Position numbers and translations under genes: made by a program. Below the pieces are notes generated by a model. The model was not told the DNA's origin and ran no database searches. It saw only the letters and a list, made by a program, of their open reading frames with translations. Shown here piece after piece: positions 20,549-30,871 of a stretch of DNA of 37,182 nt (its first letter is position 1; every line of letters starts with the position of its first letter). Origin of the DNA: Saccoglossus kowalevskii (taxonomy: Eukaryota > Hemichordata > Enteropneusta > Harrimaniidae); NCBI RefSeq assembly GCF_000003605.2, contig NW_003109992.1, positions 1-37,182 of the forward strand. Reading direction: 5' to 3'.

Positions 20549-21621
20549 TGTGTCTTTAGCTGAGTGATGAACTTGCATATTGTCCTATCTGGCACAGCAT
20601 GAAGTCCATGCTGTTTACTTTGGCTGAGTATTTGATGACGTCTGCTCCTTGTATGTACAAATTGTAAATTTGGCTGTCAAACAGAGTTCAGTATATTATT
20701 GTACATAGATTGTTTGTGGAGTTGGACACTTGCTTTAATAATTGGTTCCAGGTGCTAGGATGAGAGAATTGTTTTATGAACAGTTTTGCTTTCAGTATGA
20801 ATCTTGTTACCCCTTTAGAACCTTGGGTAGTAGTATATGGTGTAACATAGTCCCAAAGTTCTAATTCCATCTGGAGTCGCGCAATAAAAAAACAAAAACA
20901 AGTGGGTGCAAAAGCAACTAATCACTATTCCACTAAGATATGAAATGCATGGAACCTTGATGTAGGGAACAAGGTTTAGGCCAGATCTTGTTGATTTTGA
21001 AATGTGAAATTCTGTAGCAAAAACACTTTATTTACGGTTGTTATTTATACATAACGCATTGTTTACTGATAGTCTTCATAGATAGTGGATATATATCCGC
21101 GTCAGCAGGCGATAACACAAAAAAATGTGATGGATAACTCTGACAAGCCTTCAATATCTGCTGCCACAATAACAATTGTAGAAATACCGCTTCAAACAAC
21201 ATTATTCTGAAACTGAAAGCCCACCCCTCCTAAGTTGCACCAGCCTGTGTTATTGGTTTTGTTTGCCAATATACTAAATAATTTTGTAATTTTCTGCAAA
21301 TTTCAGAAATCAAAAATTGGTGCCATGATTTCCCTATTTTCATTTTACACAACTTTCATCGCTGAAGTAATATTCATTTTTCATCTTTATCACTGTTTTA
21401 TTGTTATGTGTATGACATATTATATTTGAATGTTTTTTATTACGTCACAGGGAAGCCCTGTACGTCATATAGTCCAAAGGACACACTAATAACCACATGT
21501 GCTGTAACAGCTGTGTGTGATTAGAGTCCCCAACTATGACCCACTTTGTACTGATATGGAAGAGGTTCTCACTTTAATCATAAAAATATCATCCCATTCA
21601 GAGCTGATTGTAGCACTGAGA
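20549..21621. other. No gene seen; AT-rich DNA
   Basis: Small frames at 20688-20870 (minus) and 21235-21429 have no supporting features. Nothing else is recognised. Confidence 0.5.
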
Positions 21622-21998
21622 TTAAAGGAAAAGTAAACCTAGACCATATTCATGGTTGTGTTCTGCTATTGATGTTCAAATGTCAGTACGAGTTATGAGT
21701 GCTTTAAAAATAACCCATGTACAAATGGCAGACATCCTGATGGGTAACATTGTTGTACAAAATACTGCCCTCATAAGGAAGTATGTGGCTATGAAGCAAG
21801 TGATTGCGGGGAAAGTGTGACGTCGATTCTCCTGATACGATTGCGGACAAACGCTGATATGTTTGATATGCGTTACTTACCATTTGCATAAAACGCAAAT
21901 ACCTATGTGTAGGAGATTGGATTGCGACTACATTGGTGGTTTAAGATGGTCATTTTACGATTTTTAGCAAATGTTGACTCGGTTTACTTTCCCTTTAA
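21622..21998. mobile_element. 377-bp TTAA-bounded MITE
   Basis: It opens TTAAAGGAAAAGTAAACC (21622) and closes GGTTTACTTTCCCTTTAA (to 21998). The ends are inverted repeats of 18 bp with one mismatch and TTAA at each extreme. Coding capacity is absent. Like the 132-bp element at 5924-6055 it shows TTAA followed by AGG, but the rest of the termini differ, so it is a separate family, possibly also piggyBac-mobilised. MITE B copy 2 abuts its right end. Confidence 0.7.
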
Positions 21999-22000
21999 TA

Positions 22001-22187
22001 TACTGTAGAATACTTTATTTTCGCTGGAATTAATTTTTGCTGAAAAGGCTTTTTGAGCATTTTGTATGGAATTTATTTTCAATGATTTTTGATGAGTTTA
22101 ATGTGAAATATAGGAAAAAAAACTATATTCGCTGGATTTTATTTTCACAGAATCATCCTTTCAGCGAAAATAAAGTATTCTACAGTA
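22001..22187 (+). mobile_element. MITE family B, copy 2 (internally deleted)
   Basis: It opens TACTGTAGAATACTTTATTT and closes AAATAAAGTATTCTACAGTA. At 187 bp it is 25 bp shorter than the copy at 25096. The missing part lies between two AGCGAAAATA-type repeats near the right end, so a slippage or recombination deletion is likely. The outer ends are perfectly complementary for at least 20 bases. The frame at 22037-22252 is a repeat artefact. Confidence 0.9.
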
Positions 22188-22666
22188 TATACATTGTGCA
22201 ACACAGTAGTACAGCAGTGTTTTTATCAGTAATGTCTTTAATTTACCAATGAGCGTTGTATCATGGTTATAATTTTATATGTATCCTGGTTATCGTGTTT
22301 TGTACAACTACAAGATCAAAGAACCAGTGTTTATTTTATTTCTAAAATGACAAATCATCGAAACTCCACCTCTATAATTTGCAGCCACCATGGTTCAAAT
22401 TGTATATACCGTGCCTACTTGGTTTTGAGTTTGTGGTTATATACTATAACCATCACATGGTTGCAGATTATGGCTTATGAAAACCATGCATTACTGCTGC
22501 TAATCAAATTATAAAGTTACCACACTAGAAAATGCTAACTGAAATCTGATGTGGATAATATTTTATTAGCCACAGTAACTAATTAAAATCTGAAATTACA
22601 ATACCATGCAATCCTATAGCACAGGAAATAATATCCATTATAAAGCATAACCCATAATAAGTGAGT
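22188..22666. other. No gene seen; AT-rich DNA
   Basis: An 83-codon frame at 22263-22514 has no motif or splice support. Nothing else is recognised. Confidence 0.5.
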
Positions 22667-22952
22667 ATTATTATACATCTGTCACTGTAACGCCATACAT
22701 TACAGTGTGTGACAATTTTGTGGTATTTTACGGGGTATTTTCATCCTACCATATACGGAAATGCGAATTCCATATATGGAATGAATACACTCGTAATCTT
22801 CCTGTAATAATAAAAACAAACATGGCTGCCATCGAAGTTTGACCGGACTCCACACAAAGAAGTTCGCTGATTCTTTTGGGATTTCGGCATTCCCATTCCC
22901 AGGAAAAGATGTATAATAATAAGGTTATTACGAGAATACTTCAAAGTATGCA
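22667..22952 (-). repeat. Dispersed repeat family D, copy 2
   Basis: This is the reverse complement of the block at 12557-12865. ATTATTATACATCT (22667-22680) and AGATGTATAATAAT (22907-22920) are a perfect 14-bp inverted pair, suggesting a terminal-repeat element of about 254 bp. The shared homology continues outward to 22952 as TTATTACGAGAATACTTC and AAAGTATGCA. An internal hairpin pairs CCATATACGGAA with TTCCATATATGG (22749-22779). The minus frame at 22741-22953 is a repeat artefact. Confidence 0.8.
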
Positions 22953-23019
22953 CTCAGACATTAGACCGCACATCGACCTCTGCTGCACGTCGGTTGATAC
23001 TCCAGCTGTACTGTCTTCA

Positions 23020-23062
23020 TGCATACTTTGAGGTATTCTCGTAATAAACTTATAGTATTATA
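23020..23062 (+). repeat. Fragment of repeat D facing copy 2
   Basis: TGCATACTTTGAGGTATTCT followed by CGTAATAA (23020-23047) is the reverse complement, with one mismatch in 28, of 22925-22952. It is the 5' edge of a D copy in plus orientation, and the similarity fades after about 23062. The two D edges are therefore head to head across 67 bp. Confidence 0.8.
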
Positions 23063-25095
23063 ACTTGTATGTGGCTAATAATGTAACATACTAGTTGTCA
23101 CAGTGGCTATTCATAATCAGTGAACATTACTCCATGCTAAGTAAAATGTAATGTCTATTTAAGGGTAATTTGGTGAAAATTTTGGTTTAATCAACGAGTT
23201 GTGTATTTGTCTTTCCTACATGTATGAGTAATCTTTATGTTTATCCATACTTATACATGTATGCAAGTCCCAGTCCAACATTTCATTTACTGGAAAAAGG
23301 TTTAGGCATAAAGTAAATGTTTCAGTTTGGAGTGAAATTGGATTTTTTTTTGCTGGGTGACAAACTCCTACAAAATTTTCTGGAACAACTTTAAATGCCC
23401 CTCCCCCAATACTCAAGTAGTGACATTGACCTGAAAGAAGACATCAAATCTACTGACCTGTTAGATGAGCTAGTCAAATATATGGTATATGATATTGCAT
23501 TATATGGGGATAGCCAAACAGATATGTCATGTAATACCAGAATATTTTGATGAAGAGCCATTGCACGAAACGTCTAGCTATTTTGAATAGTTACTTTGGA
23601 CAAAGACTACCGTACTACCGGTATACATCAATGCCACAATATGGTTTCTTTGTCGTGTCTGGTGGTTGTCTGGCACAAAAATTGCATCATTACGTGATCC
23701 AATCTATACGCGGTATCTTTGTAGGATTTAATAATGTTTCACAAAACTATAATACATGACTAAATTGATTGGGGATACTTTTAAAAAATATCTGAAATTT
23801 GTTTTCTATGATCACTGTAATAGCTAGGACTGTTTCGCCCCAACCTACTTGTCAGCATAATGTGAAGCAATGTATACTGCATACATGACGATATTTGACC
23901 TGTGTCACTTCTGGGAACTGATATGAACTGTTTGCATTAACATGCAAACATGATTTTGAGTCGATTATAAAACAATTACCATATTCCCTGTATTTGAGGC
24001 ACATCTCTGGGGTTTTTACTGAAATACTAAGTGTAAATAGACTCAAGAAATTTTCATATCTCTAGTGAGAAATTTGGTGTTATGTACGGGCTCAGACCAT
24101 CCACTGCTGACATTAGCATGTTGTTATTATATCCAGAATATACAGATATTTTTGCTCTGTTTAAAAACATCCTGGCAAACAACATAATGCTCAGAGATGA
24201 ACGGCTCTACAAATTGTATAGTTTTTTTCAACAGTGAATACACAATGTATGATGTCACACTTTACCCACAATCCTTTGCTGGAGAATCAAGATGGTGGAT
24301 TATATAATACTGATGAAAAGTTGAATCTCTAGATAATGAAAAGTGATTATAAATAAATGTTCACCATTAGGAAACAAAATTGATAAAACAGTATTATTAT
24401 TTTTCATATTTCTTGTAGTCAATTAAGATACTGAATTTATAGCATGGTAGTTCTTAGACAAGAGTTGTTAGTTTGTTAGTTGCTGATATTGAGTTTTTCC
24501 AGTCATAGACATTTGGAACAAGTTGCTGTGCATTGAAAGCAACTTTTTGGTGTTATTTCCTCAAGAATATTATTGTTGTTAAACTCTATAGATTCAGTAA
24601 GGCCAGACTTTCTTTATTTCTTGTTTCTCGAGTTTTTATAAGGCAATTTTTTTGAGGAGGGTGGAAAAAAAATAAAATTAATTCTTTTTTTCCATTAGAT
24701 TTGTGTGGTTCTCAAAGAATTGTAAGTGAGATCATTGATCAGAGAGAAGAAATGAAATAAAATTTGATTCCATGTATAACCTTGTTTCTCATCTGCGCGA
24801 GACTTCGATACTTTGATCATGATACTCCCACGAAAATGCAACTTGGGTTTGTTATGCGGCGGGCGAAAAAAAAATGAAGATAAAAATAAGTTTTTTTTAG
24901 CAATTTTTTGCACTTACAACTCGGCGAGCGCGAGAAATTACGCTGAAATAAAATTTTATTTTTATTTCATTTTCGTCTTCTGATCATTCGGCAGGTTCGC
25001 GAAACAAGGGAGAGAGTCTGTAACTCAACTCATCCACCAATCAAATCAACTTGTTTTTCCAGTACAGACGAGTTTTATTATAATCAAGAATTAAA
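23063..25095. other. No supported gene; contains a broad imperfect palindrome
   Basis: Frames at 23216-23416 (minus), 23547-23759, 23852-24046 (minus) and 24695-24913 (minus) are short and featureless. The imperfect palindrome at 24736-24986 is listed separately. Confidence 0.5.
24736..24986. repeat. Imperfect palindrome with CpG-richer interior
   Basis: TGATCAGAGAGAAGAAATGA on the left is matched by the reverse complement of TCATTTTCGTCTTCTGATCA on the right. Further pairing with gaps runs inward (TTTCTCATCTGCGCGAGACT against the reverse complement of GGCGAGCGCGAGAAA). It may be a diverged inverted-repeat element; the boundaries are unclear. Confidence 0.4.
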
Positions 25096-25307
25096 TACTG
25101 TGGAATACTTTATTTTCGCTGGAATTAATTTTCGCTGAAAAGGCTTTTTGGGCGTTTTGTATGGAACTTATTTTCACTGATTTTTGATGAATTTAATGTG
25201 AAATATAGGAAAAAAAGTATATTCGCTGGATTTTATTTTCACGGAATCATCCATTCAGCGAAAATAGCGAAAATAAATTCCAAGCGAAAATAAAGTATTC
25301 CACAGTA
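25096..25307 (+). mobile_element. MITE family B, copy 3 (212 bp, best intact)
   Basis: It opens TACTGTGGAATACTTTATTT and closes AAATAAAGTATTCCACAGTA. The inverted ends run about 24 bp without mismatch and continue imperfectly through GGAATTAATTTTCGC against GCGAAAATAAATTCC. TA at each end is the likely target duplication. This copy is a good reference for the family. Confidence 0.92.
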
Positions 25308-26430
25308 TGCTGAAATGTGGGCCAGTAAAGTGTCCCATTTCAGTTAACCCTGTCAGTATACATTGTGTATCAACATGCCTTTTTCTGATCATGTAATTTA
25401 CAATTTTAGACACCCCAAGCAGAAAATTTTAATTCAAATATAATTGAAATATGCAAACTTGTGCAAGGCCAAGAAATATGGTGTATTATCTGACCTCTGA
25501 CCCAGTTGTAGAGGATGTGAGATTTGAATGAGATTGAGGGCGCCTGTCCAGATTCATTCAAAATGGTGTCTAACCGCATAATTTTCAGTGTAGTGTAGGA
25601 GTAAATGAGATGAGAAACATGGGAGAACGAAATAGCTTTCAGACAAACCTTATCTGAATAAGTTATCCTACTTGTCAGTGATATTTAATTTGACCTAAAT
25701 CGTTTTATCATCTAGTATTTATATATAAACATGACCTTCTAAAATAGACATTTTGAAGGTGTTCTTAGTGTACATGTATCAGGAATACTTCACACAGACT
25801 TGTTGAGGTCCTAGTAAGGTCTTTGCGTACAGTTACATGCAATTTAGCCTCCAATGACTCATTGTCTCCATGTTATCCATAATAACCTGATTGAGATTCT
25901 GACTAGCTTCAACTATGGAAATTAAGTGACTGACTTGTGCTTTTTTCCAGACTAATGACCATTTGAAGACATGCTATGTTTCACTAAAATATCAACACTA
26001 ACTCAACAATAAAATTATATAAATTCTAATTTCGAAACGAAAATTATATAAATTTTAATCCAACAATAAAAAGATAATGATAACCAAAGACACTTCTCTA
26101 GTGTCTTTGTGATAACATATATTTTCAGCATGGTTTTCAAAACTGGACAGTTTTATAGAATGAATCTGCGTAATACTGATTTGAACTGAAAGATTTTGCG
26201 GGAAAATTATTGTTTACATTTTTGATGATTTTTAATCTTCCAAAGAGTGTACTGTTGTGAATTAGTGGCGTGTATACGCTCCAATTGTTTGACATCACAT
26301 ACATGCTTCTGTCTTAAATGTATGTCATGTTGATACAACGAATACATGCATGCTACTAGCATCTTTGACAAAACGTGGAATATTTACTTGGTCTATTGTA
26401 AAACTCTTTGAAAAGAGCTGCGTGTCATTT
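25308..26430. other. No gene seen; AT-rich DNA with small repeats
   Basis: Near 26003-26073 CAACAATAAAA and AAATTATATAAATT each occur twice as a local duplication. A short hairpin at 26085-26109 is listed separately. No gene is supported. Confidence 0.5.
26085..26109. repeat. Short perfect hairpin
   Basis: CAAAGACACT (26085-26094) and AGTGTCTTTG (26100-26109) form a perfect 10-bp stem with a TCTCT loop. Confidence 0.75.
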
Positions 26431-26546
26431 CAGTGAATTTGTCTGTATGCCTGATTTAACTGAAATAGCGAAATTACAGTTTAGCTAAATTAGCGAAATT
26501 ACAGTTTAGCTAAATTAGCGAAATTACAGTTTAGCTAAATTCACTG
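26431..26546. repeat. 3 x 25-bp perfect tandem repeat within an inverted pair
   Basis: Three identical 25-bp units run 26466-26490, 26491-26515 and 26516-26540; each reads TAGCGAAATTACAG then TTTAGCTAAAT. CAGTGAATT (26431-26439) and AATTCACTG (26538-26546) are inverted outside them. Words such as AGCGAAATTA and CAGTGAA also occur in MITE family C, so a distant relationship is possible but unproven. Confidence 0.85.
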
Positions 26547-27832
26547 ATAGCATGCCAGTAGGCGTTCTACAGTTCATTACAAAATTTGTTCTGGAGTTAT
26601 GCTTGACCTTTTCTGTAGTTTTGACTTTCAGAAAGAGGAATGATCAAGGGAATTGATATCATCAATTATTTAATCACTTCTTGCTTTTAAGGTCTACATT
26701 AATGTTTGTATTTGCACTCGCCTGTAATAAAGACTCTCCCTTCCCAACAACATCATTTACATCAATGTCTAACTGTTTGAAGTCTGTTTCTTTTATCACT
26801 ACTATATATAAATCTGATCTATAAATAAATTATACACTGCGTGTTGAGTTTTGTCTAAAAATCTTCTCAATAACGTAAAGTTCAAAGTGTTATAATGATG
26901 TATTACAGCATACAGAAACGTGCTATCACCCCCCAATTCTTGTGTTTTGACTCGACTCGCCTTGTTGTTACATATGTTATAACTTAATAACTGATAACTA
27001 GAAATATCACCTTAATGTTTGGTTAGAAATGATATAATTTTTGTTGGCTTACGTTAGTGTTGATATTTTTGGGGTTTAAGTTTTGAATTGAATCATATAC
27101 TTTTCGGTTTGAGTTAACCTGCTTCGTGTTATATTCTTGTAACTTCCCAAACAATAGATCAATATTTTCAAGGTCAGTCGACTCGGACAAACCAATCAAA
27201 AGCTACAATACAGACTGTTGTGACATTGAAATGATTTTGCAATGTCATTGTTCAGATTTTGTGTGATTTGTAACATATCGCTGAAAAACCATAGTGAGGT
27301 AAAAGCATGTCGTTGAAGATCATCTTCTTCAACCATCATTTGCATTTGATTCATTCACACTGTACTGCATTCTATCGTTAGATCAGTTCTTTAATTTTAG
27401 TAAAATCTATTAGTCACGACCAACACTATCAATAATAAACTTAGGGCAAGTTGAGATCTCTCCTCAGTGAATTTTAAACTAGACTTGCACTATAAATGAC
27501 AGCATAATCTTTTCCATATTTGACCAAGACTGGTAACCAAGAGTAAGTTGTGTCCATTTCATCCAAAAATTCAAAACGTAAAAAAATTAAAAAAAAAAAA
27601 TTATGGTGTTCAGAATTGAGTAATTTGACACAAATATACGTATACTTAACATGGACACTACTTACTAGTGCAAAAAAAATGGATGCACTACAAATTTTTA
27701 TATTTTGTTGAGCAAAAGGTTATGTGAAATAACAGCCACAAAATAAGTGCACCTGAACCTGTTTCCACGGACTTTGTGATTTCCTCATGGCATTGAAACC
27801 GATTCAGCAGCCATTTTGAATTGAAAATCAGT
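26547..27832. other. No gene seen; AT-rich DNA
   Basis: No frame, repeat or RNA gene is supportable. Poly-A/T runs occur around 27580-27600. Confidence 0.5.
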
Positions 27833-28250
27833 TACTGTGAAATACTTTATTTTAGCTGGAATTAATTTTTGCTGAAAAGACTTTTTGGGTGTTTTGTATG
27901 GAATTTATTTTCACTGATTTTTGACGAGTTGAATGTAAAATAGGAAAAAAGGTATATTTGCTGGATTTTATTTTCACTGAATCATTCCTTCGGCAAAAAT
28001 AGCGAAAAACTAATTCCAAGCGAAAATAAAGTACTGTAAAAAGGTTAATTATTCACTGGGTTTTAATTTTGCTTATTTCGACTGGAAAATGCGCTAAATT
28101 CAAATCCAGTGAATATGTAAAGTTTAGCATAGAACACATTATGTAAATGATAAAACGATGAATTTAAAACCCACTGAATATGCCTGAAATGCTAAATCAG
28201 CGAAATTAAAACCCAGTGAAAATTAATCATTTTACAGTATTTATACAGTA
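27833..28250 (+). mobile_element. MITE family B, copy 4, split by a nested MITE C
   Basis: The left part (27833-28033) follows the family-B order from TACTGTGAAATACTTTATTT to AAGCGAAAATAAAGTA. The right terminus resumes at 28240 with TTTATACAGTA, ending at 28250. Removing 28034-28239 joins AAAGTA to TTTATACAGTA, which reconstitutes the usual B end with one extra base. The repaired length is 212 bp, equal to copy 3. Confidence 0.9.
28034..28237 (+). mobile_element. MITE family C, copy 1 (204 bp), inside MITE B copy 4
   Basis: It opens CTGTAAAAAGGTTAATTATT and closes AATTAATCATTTTACAG, flanked by TA at 28032-28033 and 28238-28239. The inverted ends extend inward through CACTGGGTTTTAATTT against AAATTAAAACCCAGTG, about 40 bp in total with a few mismatches. 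It is non-coding and inserted into a TA in the right end of an older B copy. A truncated relative lies at 34479-34635. The terminal word (TA)CTGTAAAA is shared with family B. Confidence 0.92.
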
Positions 28251-29272
28251 TACATAAAATTAAAAAAAAAAGTTTGGTTACCACTGGTTTTTTCATAGGG
28301 AAGAACTTCATGGGATAATTCCTGTGTTTGAAGAGTTATGCCACCATCCTTAATGAATCCCTGCAGTATGATGCTGCTGTGAAATCCACAAAAAGTGTCT
28401 CATTAAAAGATCATGTTTTGAAGTATATCAATAGTGTAGAAACATGGCAGTCGTCTAATATACCAATGTAGGGTGCTGTTCATATGACTTGGCCTACCTT
28501 TGACATTATCACTATTCGTATAATCTGTTGTTTGCTGACATTTCATTGGTTTTCTGGTTTCCCTCGACAAGCTTTTCCCTTGTATGGCTCACTTTCAGTG
28601 CTGTTTGCATGCATGTATTCAGGTAGAAAATGCTGTTTAACAGATCGCATGCTGTAAACCTCTACTGATCACCAACATGGAAGAGAAAAAATGGCGTCTG
28701 CAGGCAGAAATTTGATTTCTGCTTAATGGTTGATGTGGTGTGTTTTTTGAATTTGAGAAATGAAAAGCCTTTTCCATATCTAACTAGCCAACCAAACTAT
28801 TGTACATTTTGTGGATGAGGATAAAACACCAAAATTTGCATAACTATAATAAAAATATTGATAAATAGACCTTTAAATTTTTTTGGGGAGGAACTGCAAA
28901 TATCGTATATTATTGAGATAAGTGTAAAATTTAATACTATGATAATTTGCAAAATTCACTCTTTATCAGTTTGTGGGGAATAAAGTGAACAAAGTAAGTT
29001 CAAAGTTGAGGTTAAATTTGCACACAAATTGTGGAAAGGAAACTTTGTTTCTACAGGCACCAGTTGACAACGCCCACATCAGTTGAAATTACTATTTTTG
29101 TTTGATTTTACTTGAAAATAAGACTTGAAAGGGCTAATGTGCTATAGTCATTATGTGTTCAACTCTTGTGTAAATAAGTACTGTATTTCACATATGGTAT
29201 ATATGTTGCATGAGACATGTGCCAAATGCTTTGTGGTACTCATTAATTAAGGAATCGAGAATTTGGTCTCTC
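28251..29272. other. No supported gene
   Basis: A 50-codon stop-free run at 28319-28471 (plus) looks mildly coding but has no start or donor. Nothing else is recognised. Confidence 0.5.
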
Positions 29273-29583
29273 AGGGGTTGGGAGTGGAGCTATGTTACAA
29301 AACATTCTATGTTGCTCTAACATGCACCACTGTATTATGTATGTATTTTTATGGGCTCTGCACATGCTGTTGTGGTCCACTGGTCTAAGAGCCGATGAAA
29401 TCGACCAAAGTTCAAAAAACAGCACAAACTCAATTTTGGGGTAATCCTGAACAAAATTATGTATTCTTTCAACGTAAGGGTAGTCTTGTTATTCTGATTA
29501 GGAGAGTCTCAACAACTAGCCCAAACAGTTTTCTGAGAGTGTTCCACTGTTGGATTCACTGATGATGGTTGCCAGGCTGTGAA
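29273..29583 (+). repeat. Dispersed repeat family E, copy 1
   Basis: This ~310-bp block recurs in the same orientation at 30549-30871. Shared landmarks in order are AGGGG, ATGGGCTCT, AAGAGCCG, AACAGCACAAACTCAA, GGAGTAATCCT or GGGTAATCCT, GTCTCAACAACTA and GATGGTTGCCAGG. Divergence is considerable. No terminal inverted repeat, tRNA-like box or poly-A tail was seen, so the class is unknown. The minus frame at 29243-29425 lies in it and is not conserved. Confidence 0.8.
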
Positions 29584-30548
29584 AATTAGTTTTTGATCAA
29601 GTTTGATTTCCTTGGACAGACAACTATTCATACAGGATATTAACACAACAATTACCATCACTTACTATGTTAATAAGACAGGTTGCGAATTTGAGCAGGA
29701 GGTATTTTAAAAAATAGGGAAAGCATTTGTAAATGTGATGTACGATTTGATGATTACCGGTAGTTTCAAATATGCAAATTACCCATTGCCCACTCAGCAG
29801 TGAAAAAAACTAGTACATTTTCCTGTTTGCCAGTCCACACCCTTACATTGGAGAAATGTCTCCACTGGGTGTTCTAGCTAAGACAGTTGAATCCTTGTGG
29901 GGGGAAGCATAGTAATATTCATTGCAGATAACAATGTAATTTATGCAAGGAATAGAGGTAATTTGTTGGGAAGCTTGAGCAACATTTCTCTTCTTTACCA
30001 CCTGAAATAAAATCGAGAGATGTTAAAAATGTCATTCACGTGTCCTGTTCTTATTCTCGTGCTTGGAACAAATCAGTGTACTTGTCATAATGAATTACCT
30101 AGAGATCTTTCTCTGCCTCTGAGTCTAATACTATTATCTGTTTTGGCCATCTGTTTGGTCTTGCCTTGTCACGCAGTATTGGTCAATATGAATACATAAA
30201 TGAACAATTTTGTTTTCACTTCTTATTTAGTGTTTTTTCTGTGAGTTGTGATTAAATAATTTGTGGGAATACAAAGTCATGGAGAACTATTTATCAAACT
30301 CATTTCCTGTTTTGTTGCATTTCATTGGTACCAATATGGACACAAATTGTGCATCAACACCATAAGTAGGAACTATAGTTTTGGATTTCCATTACTGTAT
30401 GGTGAATGGTGATTTGGAAATAAAACTTTGTATGACTTATACACCCATGGAAATTATACCCTGTATGAAGTAAACACACAAGCTCATCAACAGGGGGGGG
30501 TGCAGATATAAACTGGAATGGCCCATTCCTCAAGTTCATGGTATACTT
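29584..30548. other. Spacer between the two E copies; no gene seen
   Basis: This is AT-rich DNA with no recognised element. The minus frame at 30354-30539 is unsupported. A run of eight G occurs near 30493-30500. Confidence 0.5.
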
Positions 30549-30871
30549 AGGGGCGGCGCTACATCACAGAACGCTCTACCGTACTTTACTAAGACGCGCA
30601 CTGCTGTACCATGTATATGTATTCCTATGGGCTCTACGCGAGCTGCTTTGGTACACCGGTCAAAGAGCCGGAGAAAACAGCTAAAATCAAGGAAACAGCA
30701 CAAACTCAACTTTGGAGTAATCCTAAACAACTAAATTTATATATGTTACACATGTAGGGGTACTTGTAATCTTGTTACTGTTCAGTGAAGTCTCAACAAC
30801 TATCCAGAAGTTTTTAGTTTTCTGTGAGTTTTTGGTCTTTGTTTTTACCGTGATGGTTGCCAGGTGGTGAA
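30549..30871 (+). repeat. Dispersed repeat family E, copy 2
   Basis: This is the partner of 29273-29583. It keeps more CpG (GGGGCGGCGCTACATCAC, AAGACGCGCACTGC, CTACGCGAGCTG) where copy 1 has TG or CA (GGGCTCTGCACATGCTG), the expected direction of methyl-CpG decay. Copy 2 is therefore closer to the ancestral sequence. The minus 64-codon frame at 30536-30730 is a repeat artefact. Confidence 0.8.

Noticed and set aside
28319-28471. 50-codon stop-free plus-strand run with coding-like residues, downstream of an acceptor-like TTTTTTCATAG
   Set aside because: There is an in-frame stop between the acceptor and the run, no ATG start upstream, and it ends in a stop with no donor. The length is compatible with chance.
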